Positions 16,227 to 25,491 of a DNA stretch of 52,562 bases are shown here, in pieces. Numbering within the stretch: position 1 is the stretch's first letter; each line of letters begins with the position of its first letter. Source of the stretch: Alphaproteobacteria bacterium. GTDB lineage: Bacteria > Pseudomonadota > Alphaproteobacteria > Rhodobacterales > Rhodobacteraceae. Position numbers and translations under genes: made by a program. The DNA lies in the NCBI GenBank assembly GCA_030428355.1, contig JAUIBL010000030.1:1-52562 (forward strand), in the 5' to 3' direction. Under the pieces are notes generated by a model. That model worked only from the letters and a program-made list of their open reading frames with translations, was not told the DNA's origin and did not search any database.

Positions 16227-17353
16227 GGCATCTGGCGCTTCTTCTCTGCCTGATCGGCGTGCCCCTGTCGGCCCAGACCCCGGCCGAGGCGGCGCGCAAC
16301 GCGATGGTGCAGTTGGAAGACGCGACAGCCCGGCTTGATGCCGCCGAGTCGGCGCGCGATCGGGTTCGGGCGCTGACCGAAGCGGTGCAGGCGTTCGAGA
16401 CCGGGCTTGCCGCGATGCGCGACGGGTTGCGGGCCGCGTCGATCCGCGAAACCGAGCTGCGCCGCGAGCTGGACTCGCGCGATGCCGAGGTGACGCGCCT
16501 TCTGGCGGCCTTGTCCGCCTTGGGGCCGGATGCCGGTCCGCAGAATTTTGTCCATCCCGATGGACCGATTGGCGCGGCGCGGGCGGGTTTGCTGATGGCG
16601 TCGATCACGCCTGCCCTGTCCGAGGCCGCCGCCGATCTGCGCGCCGATGTGGAAGAGGCGACAGCCTTGCGGCAGTTGCAGCAGGACGCGGCGAACACCT
16701 TGCAGACCGGTCTGGCGAATATCCAGGTCGCCCGCACGGCGCTGAGTCAGGCGATGGCTGACCGCACGGACCTGCCGCGCAAGTTTACCGAAGATCCGGT
16801 GAAGACGGCGCTCTTGATTGCAGCGACGGAAACGCTGGACGGGTTCGCGGCTGGTTTGAGCCAGATTTCCGAGAACGAGGCCGATCTCGATCTGCCTGCC
16901 GCCAGCAATCGCAAGGGGCGCTTGCCGCTGCCGGTGGCCGGAGAGATCCTGCGCCGCGCTGGCGAAACCGATGCGGCGGGTGTGACGCGCCCCGGTGTGC
17001 TGATCGCCACCCGCCCGCGCGCTTTGGTGACGACGCCGACGGCTGCGACCATCCGCTATCGCGGGCCGCTACTGGATTACGGGCTGGTCAGTATTCTGGA
17101 ACCCGAGCCTGACATGCTTTTCGTGTTTGCCGGGCTTGATACCGTGTTCGGAGAGACCGGTCAGGTGCTGCCGGAAGGCAGCCCTGTCGGTCTGATGGGC
17201 GGTCCGGCGGGCGAAACCGACGATATTCAATCACCATCCGGTGAAAGGGCTGGCGAAGCGCTGTCCGAAACGCTCTATATAGAGGTCAGATTGGGCGACA
17301 CGCCAGAGGACCCCCTTGGGTGGTTCACAGAGGATAAGGGAAGGACCGAATGA
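16223..17353 (+). CDS. EnvC-like murein hydrolase activator, degenerate LytM domain
   Basis: Periplasmic protein of 376 residues with a short signal peptide (to about residue 18). Two coiled-coil stretches (about 20-90 and 125-190) resemble the EnvC N-terminus. The C-terminal region (about 240-376) aligns in layout with LytM/M23 (GRLPLPVAGEIL...; IRYRGPLLDYGLVSILEP; LYIEVRLGDTPEDPLGWF). The metal ligands of active M23 peptidases are missing: there is no His-x3-Asp after the opening strand and no His-x-His. This fits EnvC-type factors, which activate amidases rather than cut peptidoglycan. It sits between gpmI and ctpA with ATGA overlaps at both ends, an order I recall from other alphaproteobacteria. 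Confidence 0.8.
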   Translation: MRHLALLLCLIGVPLSAQTPAEAARNAMVQLEDATARLDAAESARDRVRALTEAVQAFETGLAAMRDGLRAASIRETELRRELDSRDAEVTRLLAALSALGPDAGPQNFVHPDGPIGAARAGLLMASITPALSEAAADLRADVEEATALRQLQQDAANTLQTGLANIQVARTALSQAMADRTDLPRKFTEDPVKTALLIAATETLDGFAAGLSQISENEADLDLPAASNRKGRLPLPVAGEILRRAGETDAAGVTRPGVLIATRPRALVTTPTAATIRYRGPLLDYGLVSILEPEPDMLFVFAGLDTVFGETGQVLPEGSPVGLMGGPAGETDDIQSPSGERAGEALSETLYIEVRLGDTPEDPLGWFTEDKGRTE

Positions 17354-18690
17354 AAAAAGTAGTCATGGCGGCCATGGGCGGCACACTTGCAGGCATCGTG
17401 GCGACGACGCAGTTCGTGGGTCCGCTGGTCGCGCAGGAAAGCGCCCGCACCACAAACGTGTACGAACAGCTTGATCTGTTCGGTGACATTTTCGAACGCA
17501 TCCGCGCGCAATATGTCGAAGAGGTCGATGCCGGTGATCTGATCGAAGCCGCCATTGACGGCATGCTCACCTCGCTCGATCCGCATTCAAGCTACCTGTC
17601 ACCCGACGACGCCGCCGACATGCGCGTTCAGACACGCGGCGAATTCGGCGGTCTTGGTATCGAAGTCACGCAGGAAGAAGGATTTGTGAAGGTCGTGTCG
17701 CCCATCGACGGCACGCCTGCCGACGAGGCCGGGATCGAGGCGGGCGATTTCATCACGCATGTGGACGGCGCGTCCGTACTGGGCCTGACGCTGGACGAGG
17801 CGGTCGACATGATGCGCGGTCCGGTCGGGTCCGAGATCATCATCACCGTGGTGCGTGAAGGCGAGGCCGAACCCTTCGATGTGTCGATCATCCGTGACAC
17901 GATCAAGCTGACCGCTGTGCGCACACGGCTTCAGGGCGAGGCGGTTGTGCTGCGCGTGACCACGTTCAATGATCAAACCTACAGCAACCTCGAAGCGGGG
18001 CTGGCGGAACAGATCGAAGCGGCGGGTGGCATCGACAATGTCGAAGGCATCGTTCTTGATCTGCGCAACAACCCCGGTGGTCTGCTCAATCAGGCGATCC
18101 GGGTCAGCGATGCCTTCCTTGAAAAGGGGGAGATCGTCAGCACCCGCGGCCGCAACCCCGAAGACGGTGACCGCTACAACGCGACGCCGGGTGATCTGGC
18201 GCAGGGCAAGCCGATTGTCGTGCTGATCAACGGGGGCTCTGCTTCAGCGTCCGAAATCGTTGCCGGTGCGCTTCAGGATCACCGCCGTGCCATCGTCGTG
18301 GGCACCAAATCCTTCGGCAAGGGGTCGGTTCAGACGGTGATGCCGCTGCGGGGCGATGGGGCGATGCGCCTCACTACCGCGCGTTATTACACGCCGTCGG
18401 GCCGGTCGATTCAGGCACTGGGTGTGTCGCCTGACATCGTGGTGGCGCAACCGCGCCGTCCCGAGGCCAGTGCCGAGGACGAGGAGGATTCGAACGTCTT
18501 CAACCGGTCCGAGGCGGATCTGCGCGGCAGCCTCGACAATGACAGCCTGAGCGAAGACGAGATCCAGCAGATCGAAGCCGACCGCGCCAAGGCCGAAGCC
18601 GCCGCAGCGCTGCGGGAAGAGGATTATCAGCTCGCCTATGCGATCGACATCCTCAAGGGTCTCACCGCCCTTCAGCCCTCGAACGACTAA
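17350..18690 (+). CDS. ctpA: S41 family carboxy-terminal processing peptidase
   Basis: Periplasmic serine protease of the CtpA/Prc type, 446 residues. It has an N-terminal signal/anchor (about 1-30). A PDZ domain follows (about 90-180), with [19 protein letters not shown]. The S41 core (about 180-380) has [11 protein letters not shown] and a Ser-Lys dyad in [14 protein letters not shown] and KSFGKGSVQ. The tail (about 390-440) is acidic and helical. It is translationally coupled to the EnvC-like gene. CtpA enzymes trim or degrade envelope proteins, including cell-wall hydrolases, which fits the neighbour. Intact, with no odd features. Confidence 0.93.
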   Translation: MKKVVMAAMGGTLAGIVATTQFVGPLVAQESARTTNVYEQLDLFGDIFERIRAQYVEEVDAGDLIEAAIDGMLTSLDPHSSYLSPDDAADMRVQTRGEFGGLGIEVTQEEGFVKVVSPIDGTPADEAGIEAGDFITHVDGASVLGLTLDEAVDMMRGPVGSEIIITVVREGEAEPFDVSIIRDTIKLTAVRTRLQGEAVVLRVTTFNDQTYSNLEAGLAEQIEAAGGIDNVEGIVLDLRNNPGGLLNQAIRVSDAFLEKGEIVSTRGRNPEDGDRYNATPGDLAQGKPIVVLINGGSASASEIVAGALQDHRRAIVVGTKSFGKGSVQTVMPLRGDGAMRLTTARYYTPSGRSIQALGVSPDIVVAQPRRPEASAEDEEDSNVFNRSEADLRGSLDNDSLSEDEIQQIEADRAKAEAAAALREEDYQLAYAIDILKGLTALQPSND

Positions 18691-18745
18691 GACCCACAGG
18701 CGGCGCGGGGAAACCCTGCGCCGCAATTCCGTGAAGGCCCAGACG

Positions 18746-19228
18746 ATGACCCCCGAAGAGATTGCGCGCCTGCCCTACCGTCCCTGTGTCGGCGTGATGT
18801 TGGTGAACCGTGACGGGCATGTCTTTGTCGGCCAGCGGATCGACAACCCGGGCCCGGCCTGGCAGATGCCGCAGGGTGGTGTGGACAAGGGCGAGTCCCC
18901 CCGTGATGCCGCGCTGCGCGAGCTTTGGGAAGAAACCGGCGTGCTGACCTCTCTGGTCAAGATCGAGGCCGAGACCAAGGATTGGATTCCCTACGATCTG
19001 CCGCATGATCTTGTCGGCAAACTCTGGAAAGGGCGCTATCGCGGGCAGGAACAGAAGTGGTTTCTGATGCGGTTTCTCGGCACCGATGATCAGGTCGATA
19101 TTGCAACCGAACATCAGGAATTCAGCCGCTGGAAATGGATGGATCCGGATCACCTGATCGACAACATCGTGCCCTTCAAGCGGCATGTCTATGAACAGGT
19201 GCTGGCCGCGTTCAGGGATCATTTATGA
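18746..19228 (+). CDS. rppH: RNA pyrophosphohydrolase
   Basis: Nudix hydrolase that removes pyrophosphate from 5'-triphosphate RNA, starting mRNA decay; cytoplasmic. It has 160 residues. The Nudix box spans residues 44-66 (GGVDKGE ... [11 protein letters not shown]). The first strand [12 protein letters not shown] and the aromatic RNA-binding part KWFLMRFLG are typical of RppH/NudH. ATG 18746 is chosen with AAGG 9 nt upstream. An in-frame GTG at 18731 lacks a ribosome site. It follows ctpA after 55 nt and overlaps the next gene (TTATGATG). Confidence 0.93.
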   Translation: MTPEEIARLPYRPCVGVMLVNRDGHVFVGQRIDNPGPAWQMPQGGVDKGESPRDAALRELWEETGVLTSLVKIEAETKDWIPYDLPHDLVGKLWKGRYRGQEQKWFLMRFLGTDDQVDIATEHQEFSRWKWMDPDHLIDNIVPFKRHVYEQVLAAFRDHL

Positions 19229-19707
19229 TGCGGCTGGGCGTGGCCTTTGCCGGTCTGATGGCACTGGCGCAGCCAGCCCTCGCATTAAGTTGCATGGCGC
19301 CCGATATTGCGCGCGACTACCAAAAGGCGGCGGAGTCCGATGACACCTACATTATCGTCAAGGGCGATCTGTTCTTCGACCAAGCCGACCTGCCCGACCG
19401 CACCGACCAGCGCACCACCCGCGCGCGCGACAGCGTGGATGTGACGGGGTGGCTGGCCGGAAATTCGTTGACCAAGGATGGCTTCACCAAACCGTTCGAA
19501 CGCGATGTGATCCTGCGTGTGACCTGTCTTGGTCCGTGGTGTGGCGGCACGACCAAGGGGGACCATCTTGCGTTCCTGATGCTGGAGGATCGCAACTGGG
19601 TTCTGCAGATCAACCCGTGCCCCGGCATGACCTATGCCCAACCAACCGCCGAGCAGGAGCAGAAAGCGCTGGCCTGCTTTCGGGGTGATGACTGCGTGGT
19701 CGACTGA
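19225..19707 (+). CDS. Small secreted cysteine-containing protein, unknown function
   Basis: I do not recognise the family. It has 160 residues. The first about 20 form a signal peptide (ending LAQPALA), so the mature protein should be periplasmic or outer. The mature part has six cysteines: SCMAP, TCLGPWC, NPCPG, ACFRG and DDCVV. Disulfides are therefore likely. It overlaps rppH by 4 nt and is the last gene of the gpmI operon. It is convergent with the transglutaminase gene 3 nt downstream. It may be one of the small conserved envelope proteins of Rhodobacterales; no function is claimed. Confidence 0.7.
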   Translation: MMRLGVAFAGLMALAQPALALSCMAPDIARDYQKAAESDDTYIIVKGDLFFDQADLPDRTDQRTTRARDSVDVTGWLAGNSLTKDGFTKPFERDVILRVTCLGPWCGGTTKGDHLAFLMLEDRNWVLQINPCPGMTYAQPTAEQEQKALACFRGDDCVVD

Positions 19708-19710
19708 CCT

Positions 19711-20487
19711 TCAGACGGGGCTGACCGAAACGCTCTGCGCCACGAAATCGGCCTGCCCGAAGATGTTGAGGAAGGCGACATTGGCCGCGTCTGCGCCGAC
19801 CCCGATGAGTGCGATGTCCTGCGATGTGGCCATGCCTGTGGGGTCGACCAGATGCCATGCGCCGTCCAGATAGACTTCGGCCACAGCGTGAAAATCCGGC
19901 GGCGTTACGCCCGGTGCATACACGCTGGCGAAACGCGCAGGGATGGTCGCGGCACGGGCGAGCGTCACCAGAACATGCGCATAGTCGCGGCAGATGCCCT
20001 GGCGCTGCATGAAACTGTCCAGCGCGGTGGTCTGCGCGTTGCTGGCGCCGGGCACGTATTGAAACGACCGCTCGATCCAGTCGCGCATTGCGGCGATCTG
20101 GGCACCGCCGGACAGGTGGCCGAACTCGGCCGCGACGAAGGTCTGGAATTCGTCCGATGGGCAATAGCGCGACGGCATGAGGTAGCGCACAGCCTCGCCC
20201 GGCAACTGGTGCGGGGGCGTTGCGGGCAGGGTGCTCAGGTCACGGGTGGGGCGGTCGATCTCGATCTCGGCGCTGTAATCGCATTCGAAAAGACCATCGG
20301 CGCGCAGCCAGACCCGCTCGCCCAAACCATCATCGGCTGCAATGCGCGAGACATTTTCGACTTCTGAGAAACGGGTCCTGGTCTGCCTGACGTTTTGATC
20401 CGACAGATCAGCGGCCTCGATCTGCAACAGCAGGTTAGCGGGGCGCAGCAAACGATATTGCAAATGCACGTTGATGCTCAGGATCAC
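19711..20487 (-). CDS. Transglutaminase-like cysteine peptidase family protein
   Basis: 258 residues. The N-terminal beta domain (about 1-90) is followed by a transglutaminase core with the Cys166-His200-Asp215 triad (QGICRDYAH, PPDFHAVAEVYLDG, HLVDPTG). Bacterial members are mostly proteases or amidohydrolases; no substrate can be named. No signal peptide is apparent, so it is probably cytoplasmic. It is convergent with the small secreted protein gene and stands 75 nt downstream of the oxidoreductase gene on the same strand. Confidence 0.85.
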   Translation of the reverse strand: MILSINVHLQYRLLRPANLLLQIEAADLSDQNVRQTRTRFSEVENVSRIAADDGLGERVWLRADGLFECDYSAEIEIDRPTRDLSTLPATPPHQLPGEAVRYLMPSRYCPSDEFQTFVAAEFGHLSGGAQIAAMRDWIERSFQYVPGASNAQTTALDSFMQRQGICRDYAHVLVTLARAATIPARFASVYAPGVTPPDFHAVAEVYLDGAWHLVDPTGMATSQDIALIGVGADAANVAFLNIFGQADFVAQSVSVSPV

Positions 20488-20562
20488 GGCGGGCTTTCTG
20501 GTTTGATACTGTGGTGACGGTTTGGCCGCGTGTAGTCCGCGCCTGCGACCAACGCAAACAGT

Positions 20563-21339
20563 CTAATCGCCGGGTGTGTCGGCGTGTCGAATGAAGGGCG
20601 AATAACTGGGCCTGTCGGGGCGCAGTTGGCCCTGATCATCAAAGTCATCGTCCCTGTTGAAGGTGAGAAGCGGATGGGTGTCGAACCCGGCGATGACGTT
20701 GTGCTGTGCGGCAAGTGTCGCCGCGAGTCGCGCGGTCAGCTCTGTCTTTCGGTCGCCACGGTGATAGCCATGCACCCCGTGCACCACCACCGGTTCCAGC
20801 ACATCGAACCCCAGATAGCGCAGCGTATAGGCGGTTGGCCACAGAAGCAGCCGGACATCGCCCTCTTTGCCGTTATGGGCGCTTTCCTCGGCCCTGGAGC
20901 CGGTGGTCGCGCACATCAGGACGCGCTTGCCCCGGAACAGCCCGGTGTCAAAGCGCCTGTCCACGTCATGCAGCGCGCCATGCTGGAACGCGCGGTCGAA
21001 CCAGCCTTTGAGGATGGCAGGCGGTGCGAACCACCACAGTGGAAAGTGCAGGATGATCCGGTCGGCCTGACTGATCTTGGCGACTTCCGCAGCCACATCG
21101 GCAGGCGTTGTTGCCGTATCGGCCGCACCTTCCTGCGCCTTGAGCGGGTCGAAGTGCGTGGCATCGGGCCAGTCGGCATAATGCGCCGCGCGTTCTACGG
21201 GATCGAACCCCATCTGGCAGAGATCCGACCGCAGAACCGTATGCTCCTGCGCCCGCGCCGCCGCCTCTGTGGCATCGGACCACGCGCCATTGAACGAGCG
21301 CCGGTCAGGATGCGCGAGAACGATCAGGGTTGTTGGCAT
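20563..21339 (-). CDS. NAD(P)H-dependent oxidoreductase, flavodoxin-like fold
   Basis: FMN/FAD quinone-reductase type protein (NQO1/KefF/MdaB group), 258 residues. It begins with the phosphate-binding strand LIVLAHPDRRSFNGAW. The central ADRIILHFPLWWFAPPAILKGWFDRAF is the hallmark of this group. CATTGSRAEESAHNG is the second flavin loop. It probably reduces quinones or nitro/azo compounds. The C-terminal about 50 residues (FNRDDDFDDQGQLRPDRPSYSPFIRH) extend beyond the core. It is a single gene between the transglutaminase and MltB genes. Confidence 0.87.
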   Translation of the reverse strand: MPTTLIVLAHPDRRSFNGAWSDATEAAARAQEHTVLRSDLCQMGFDPVERAAHYADWPDATHFDPLKAQEGAADTATTPADVAAEVAKISQADRIILHFPLWWFAPPAILKGWFDRAFQHGALHDVDRRFDTGLFRGKRVLMCATTGSRAEESAHNGKEGDVRLLLWPTAYTLRYLGFDVLEPVVVHGVHGYHRGDRKTELTARLAATLAAQHNVIAGFDTHPLLTFNRDDDFDDQGQLRPDRPSYSPFIRHADTPGD

Positions 21340-21395
21340 GGGTCAGGCCTTTCGCCGATGGGGCAGGGGATCACCCCACCGTTTCGGAGCACAGC

Positions 21396-22739
21396 CTAGC
21401 GCAGTTTCTTGAGGATGTTCAGAGAGGCATAGCCATCGGGAATCTCACCGATCGACTTTTGGAACGCGCGTACTGCGTTGATGGTCAGAGGCCCGACCTT
21501 GCCGTCGATCTTTTTCGTGTCGAAGCCCTTGGCGGTCAGCAGGCGCTGCATCTCGATCCGTTCGTCGAAGGTCAGCGCGCGATCCTCGCGCGGCCAGTCT
21601 GACCGGATCGGCCCCGCACCGGTGATCCGGTCGCTCAGATGCCCGACCCCGATCACATAGGCATCGGCGGTGTTGTAGGTCTCGATCACGTCGAAATTCT
21701 TGAAGATGAGGAAGGCCGCTCCCTTGGCACCGGCTGGCAAGAGGACCGAGGCAGACCCATGATCCGGGACCGCTTTGCCATCGAGATCTACGATCCCGAT
21801 CTGCGCCCATTCCGACGGCATGCGCAGGATGTCGCGATTGGCGAGCGTGTAGTCAAACCCTTGCGGGATGCGCACCTCGACGCCCCAAGGCATGCCTTTC
21901 ACCCAACCGTTCTTGGCGAGGTAATTGGCGGTCGAGGCCAGCGCGTCGGCGGGATCGTCCGACCAGATGTCGCGCTTGCCGTCGCGGTCGAAATCCACCG
22001 CAAGCGATTGGTAGGACGTCGGGATGAACTGCGTGTGCCCCATCGCCCCGGCCCAACTGCCTTTGAAGTTGGAAAGCTGCACGTCGCCGCTTTGCAGGAT
22101 CTTCAACGCCTCGACCAGTTGCGCCTCGAAGAAGTCGCTCCGCCGCGCGTCATAGGCCAGGGTCGCCAGAGACCTGATCACCGGGTTCGACCCGCGGAAG
22201 GTGCCATAGGCGCTTTCAAGCCCCCAGATCGCGACGATCACATCCTTGTCGACGCCGTACTGCGCCTCGATCCGGCCCAGCAACGCGCCGTGTTTGCGCA
22301 GCGCCGCCTTGCCATTGTTGACCCGTGCGTCAGACGCCGCACTGTCAAGGTACTCCCAGATCGTCTTGGTAAATTCGGATTGGTTCCGGTCGCGGCGGAT
22401 CACGTCGGCATCGTATTGCACCCCGGCGAAGGCGCGGTCGAATACGTCTGCTGAAATGCCCTGCCGCAGGGCACGGGGGCGGAAGCCCCTGATCCAGTCC
22501 TCGAAGCCTGCTTGGGTAGCAGCGGGCACAAGTCTTTCGGGTGTATTGGTGACGGCAGGCCGCAAGGCCGGGCGCAGGGACTGCACGGGGGCGCTGACCG
22601 ACAGAAGCGACACGGCGCTGCGGCTGACTTCGCTGTCGGCGGTGGATCGGCTGACCGGGCGGGTGGTGTCGTCGCCCGTCTGTGCCGGGGCCATGGACCC
22701 CGTCACTGCCAATACCGAGGCGATCACCAGATACCGCAT
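21396..22739 (-). CDS. Lytic murein transglycosylase, MltB family, with peptidoglycan-binding domain
   Basis: Periplasmic enzyme cleaving the MurNAc-GlcNAc bond with formation of 1,6-anhydro ends. It has 447 residues. There is a signal peptide to about 19 and a low-complexity linker to about 75. The SLT_2 domain is at about 75-370, with catalytic Glu175 in AIWGLESAYGTF and GSWAGAMGHTQFIPTSY. A C-terminal PG_binding_1 repeat (about 385-445) has LTAKGFDTKKIDGKVGPLT. The mature N-terminus has no obvious lipobox Cys, so it is probably soluble. It lies alone on the minus strand. Confidence 0.92.
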   Translation of the reverse strand: MRYLVIASVLAVTGSMAPAQTGDDTTRPVSRSTADSEVSRSAVSLLSVSAPVQSLRPALRPAVTNTPERLVPAATQAGFEDWIRGFRPRALRQGISADVFDRAFAGVQYDADVIRRDRNQSEFTKTIWEYLDSAASDARVNNGKAALRKHGALLGRIEAQYGVDKDVIVAIWGLESAYGTFRGSNPVIRSLATLAYDARRSDFFEAQLVEALKILQSGDVQLSNFKGSWAGAMGHTQFIPTSYQSLAVDFDRDGKRDIWSDDPADALASTANYLAKNGWVKGMPWGVEVRIPQGFDYTLANRDILRMPSEWAQIGIVDLDGKAVPDHGSASVLLPAGAKGAAFLIFKNFDVIETYNTADAYVIGVGHLSDRITGAGPIRSDWPREDRALTFDERIEMQRLLTAKGFDTKKIDGKVGPLTINAVRAFQKSIGEIPDGYASLNILKKLR

Positions 22740-22817
22740 GTCTTCAACCCCTGCTGCTCTTGCCCGTTTACCGGACTTTCTTCAATCCTAACGCGACTCG
22801 GGCTTTTTGCGAAGGGA

Positions 22818-23525
22818 TCAAAACCGCACCAAGCGGTCTCCTGCCGCTTCATTGAGATTGTCGAGGTAGGTCTTGAGCAACGGCACCCGTCCTGGGCGGA
22901 AGGACCGGTCGGTCACGTGAAGGGCTGACATACGATCCAACCGGAATGCTCGGTAATCATCGCGTGTGAGGCACCACGCCAGCAGACAATGCGATTGATC
23001 GAACAACATGATGCTCAGCGGTTTCACCTCGCGTTGGGTGGATGCGCCGTTTTTGTCAGTATAGGCAAAGCCGACGATCCGCTCGTCCCAACAGGCCTCG
23101 CGCAAAGTACCTGAATCAATTGCGGGCAGGGCGGGCGGATGAAACCGGTGCGCCACCAGAACCGAATGGCGCAGCCGGTGCGCCTGCCGCTCTGGCAGTC
23201 GCGCGCGCAGCTTGGTCAGGGCGCTCCGGGCAGCGTCGGCCAGTGCCGGGTCGCCGACTGCGGCAACCTCGCGCAGGCCAAGAACCAGCGCTTCAAGCTC
23301 GTCATCCTTGAATCCCAAGGGTGGGAGATGCGCGTCCTCGATCAGGGTGTAGCCAAACCCGGCCTCACCGTCGATCACCGCGCCAAGCTCGCGCAGGGTG
23401 TCGATGTCTCGGTAGAGCGTGCGTGGCGAGACCCCTGTCGCCTCGGCCAGTTTCAGGGCAGTCGCTGGCGCAGGCAGACTGCGCAGCGCTTGCATCAGTT
23501 GGAACAGGCGATGGGTGCGGCTCAT
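22818..23525 (-). CDS. YafY-type transcriptional regulator (HTH-WYL)
   Basis: 235 residues. The N-terminal winged HTH is at about 1-60 (LFQLMQALRSL ... LAEATGVSPRTLYRDIDTLRELG). A WYL-type ligand-sensing domain is at about 130-215 (REACWDERIVGFAYTDKNG; REVKPLSIMLFDQSHCLLAWCLTRDDYRAFRLDRMSAL split by the usual loops). It is divergently transcribed from a GST-like gene 83 bp away, which it probably controls along with itself. The effector is unknown. A TAGAAT -10-like box (complement of 23535-23540) would place transcription start only a few bases before the ATG, so the leader is very short. Confidence 0.87.
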   Translation of the reverse strand: MSRTHRLFQLMQALRSLPAPATALKLAEATGVSPRTLYRDIDTLRELGAVIDGEAGFGYTLIEDAHLPPLGFKDDELEALVLGLREVAAVGDPALADAARSALTKLRARLPERQAHRLRHSVLVAHRFHPPALPAIDSGTLREACWDERIVGFAYTDKNGASTQREVKPLSIMLFDQSHCLLAWCLTRDDYRAFRLDRMSALHVTDRSFRPGRVPLLKTYLDNLNEAAGDRLVRF

Positions 23526-23530
23526 GGTCA

Positions 23531-23597
23531 GAACATTCTACGTCATGCTGACAAAAACTGACAGTATTTCGAACTACTCCGATCCCAGGAACATTCT
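23531..23597. promoter_or_regulatory. Divergent promoter/operator region of the WYL regulator and GST genes
   Basis: Two direct repeats CTGACA (23548-23553 and 23558-23563) are spaced 10 bp, one helical turn. Two copies of GAACATTCT (23531-23539 and 23589-23597) lie near each start codon. On the minus strand CTGTCA (complement of 23559-23564) and TAGAAT (complement of 23535-23540) form a plausible -35/-10 pair with 18-bp spacing for the regulator gene. This layout fits autoregulation by the HTH-WYL protein; binding is inferred. Confidence 0.5.
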
Positions 23598-23608
23598 GGA
23601 GACACCCG

Positions 23609-24331
23609 ATGCTTACACTGATCACCTACCCCGGCGGATTCGATGAACCCAGCCTGAGCCCGTTCTGCGTCAAGACGATGATCCAACTCGAGATGTCTGG
23701 CGAAGAGTGGCGTCCCGAATATGTCAGCATGCCCTCTGACGCACCGCTTGGACGCCTGCCCGCGCTGCGCACGCCGGATGGCATCATCCCGGAAAGTGGG
23801 TTCATCCAGACCTATCTGGAAAAGCGCGGCGCGGACTTCTATCCCGGCCTGTCATCCAGGGACCGGGTGCTGGGTCATGCCCTGATCCGCATGGTCGAGG
23901 AACATCTGCGCGTTGCGGTGGCACATGACCGGTGGCTTGATGATCGGTGCTGGTCGGAACTCGTGCCCCGAGCCTTCGGGAGCGTGCCATTGCCGATGCG
24001 CGGCGTCGTGGCGACGATGGTGCGGCGTCAGGTTCGGAACGGGCTGAAAGGGCAGGGCTTTGCCCGCATGACCGAAGACCAGCGCATGCAATGCCTGACC
24101 CCGGACCTTGACTGTCTGACCGACCTGCTTTGGGACAAGCCGTTCCTGCTCGCCGATCATCCCACCGCGCCCGATACGAGTGCTGTTCCGGTTCTCAGCA
24201 TGTTGGCTGGGTTGCCCGCAGATACAGCAGTTCGTCGTGCCGTTCGCGGGAACGAAACGCTGATGGGATATATCCAGCGCGGACGCGCAGCACTCTATCC
24301 CAAATTCACCCGTTACGCCGCCGCCGCGTGA
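23609..24331 (+). CDS. Glutathione S-transferase family protein
   Basis: 240 residues with a thioredoxin-like N-terminal domain (about 1-80: SPFCVKTMIQLEMSG, LGRLPALRTPDG, PESGFIQTYLEKR) and a helical C-terminal domain (about 85-235). The pattern resembles the Tom37/metaxin-like GST group rather than classical detoxifying GSTs. The substrate is unknown. ATG 23609 has GGAG 7 nt upstream. It is probably regulated by the divergent WYL protein. Its last codons overlap the displaced rnr tail at 24306-24386, so its C-terminal Ala run is encoded by the antisense of that fragment. Confidence 0.82.
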   Translation: MLTLITYPGGFDEPSLSPFCVKTMIQLEMSGEEWRPEYVSMPSDAPLGRLPALRTPDGIIPESGFIQTYLEKRGADFYPGLSSRDRVLGHALIRMVEEHLRVAVAHDRWLDDRCWSELVPRAFGSVPLPMRGVVATMVRRQVRNGLKGQGFARMTEDQRMQCLTPDLDCLTDLLWDKPFLLADHPTAPDTSAVPVLSMLAGLPADTAVRRAVRGNETLMGYIQRGRAALYPKFTRYAAAA

Positions 24332-24386
24332 CCTTGCGTTTGGCCTTGGCATCTTTCTTCTTCGCCTTGGCCAGCTTGCGCTTCGG
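24306..24386 (-). pseudogene. Displaced duplicate of the rnr 3' end
   Basis: 81 bp aligned without gaps to the 3' end of rnr (25664-25744), 70 of 81 bases identical by my count, same orientation, including the stop codon. Read on the minus strand it encodes a Lys/Arg tail KRKLAKAKKKDAKAKRK..., matching the RNase R tail KRKVAKSKKKDAKTKRK.... The match ends exactly where the DUF1963 stop codon begins. It is probably the former end of rnr, which would then have overlapped the GST gene tail-to-tail before the intervening 1.28 kb arrived. Confidence 0.75.
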
Positions 24387-24387
24387 G

Positions 24388-25491
24388 CTATCCGTCCCAT
24401 TCCTGCACTTCCGCCTCTTCCAACGAAAACATCCCGGTTGCGCCAATGGGTGCCTTGAAAGTGATTGGAATATCGTTTGGCGTCGAAACCCCGATGTCCT
24501 CGTCGCCGGAAACAAGTGTCAGAATTGGGCGCGTCGTGGCTTCGCTCCAGTCCCCGTCGCAGGGACCGACGAAGAGGTTGTGATTGTACTGTTTGGGCGG
24601 CTCTTCTGGGCGTTTGGGGAACAGCCTGTCAAAAAGAGAGCCTCTCGGCGCGACATAGTCGCTTTGCCGGAACCTGTCCTCAAACGGTTTCACCAACGCG
24701 CGGACGGCGTCGTCATAGGCGCGGCAGTGAAACCGGGTTTCTGTGTAAGCGGTCAGCGGCAGGAGCGTTACATTCTGCCTGGGGGCCAACTCTCCCTCAG
24801 GAGGAAGCACCATATCCTCATGAAACCATGGATCACTGCGCAAATCGCCCAGTGGGGCGAGCGCGGGCATCTGTCTGATCGGCAAGCCGCTTGAGTCTTC
24901 TGGGGTATGGATGATTTTGGCCGGGCCGTTCCAGTCGTCTCGACACCCGAAAATTGGATCATAAAAGAAAAACACGGTCCCGCATTCGGGCAACAGTGAT
25001 CCGGGGAAAACCCTTTTGAGTTCGGCGCAGTTGAATTGTGCAGCGAAATAAAGCGGGTTCGATTGCCCGGAAGGCAGCTTTCGGGATGGCCATTCAATAT
25101 GCGCGGGCAGGCTTGGCGCGCCAGAGAGCCAGCAGCCCGGCGCGCCACCCCGATTACGCGGCCACGTTTTTTGAAGCCAGATCCCCTCGTGCCGTGTTGC
25201 GGCAAGCATGGATTGTAATTCGTCTTTGGTAACCGGTCGCTCGTAGGCAACGGCCCGCAGCTCATCGACTATTCCCCAGAATTCCGGAGCCTCGATGCGG
25301 GCGCGGTGAGGTGAAGCGGGAAAAAGATCATTGTCGGAGACGTCACGGCCGAGGCGTTCAGACAACTCTCTTTTCACAAACTCACGGGTGTACGCGTCCA
25401 TTCTGTAAGGGTGCATGATGACTTTAGGCTCTACAAAGAAAGTAGGCAAAAATACTCGAGCAGGTTTCAATTGGCCATAGTCTACGACCAT
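24388..25491 (-). CDS. DUF1963 (YwqG-like) domain protein
   Basis: 367 residues. Recognisable DUF1963 features are WLSGAPSLPAHIEWP, PLYFAAQFNCAEL, GTVFFFYDP and a C-terminal KQYNHNLFVGPCDGDW. The biochemical function of the family is unknown. The end is short after GATGMFSLEEAEVQEWDG, and the stop codon falls at the junction with the rnr-tail remnant, so the C-terminus may be altered. GAGG 4 nt upstream supports ATG 25491; an inner ATG 25413 is possible. It starts inside the end of a 55-codon frame. The gene looks more A/T-rich than its surroundings (notably 25320-25500). With the flanking rnr tails this suggests horizontal arrival. Confidence 0.72.
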   Translation of the reverse strand: MVVDYGQLKPARVFLPTFFVEPKVIMHPYRMDAYTREFVKRELSERLGRDVSDNDLFPASPHRARIEAPEFWGIVDELRAVAYERPVTKDELQSMLAATRHEGIWLQKTWPRNRGGAPGCWLSGAPSLPAHIEWPSRKLPSGQSNPLYFAAQFNCAELKRVFPGSLLPECGTVFFFYDPIFGCRDDWNGPAKIIHTPEDSSGLPIRQMPALAPLGDLRSDPWFHEDMVLPPEGELAPRQNVTLLPLTAYTETRFHCRAYDDAVRALVKPFEDRFRQSDYVAPRGSLFDRLFPKRPEEPPKQYNHNLFVGPCDGDWSEATTRPILTLVSGDEDIGVSTPNDIPITFKAPIGATGMFSLEEAEVQEWDG

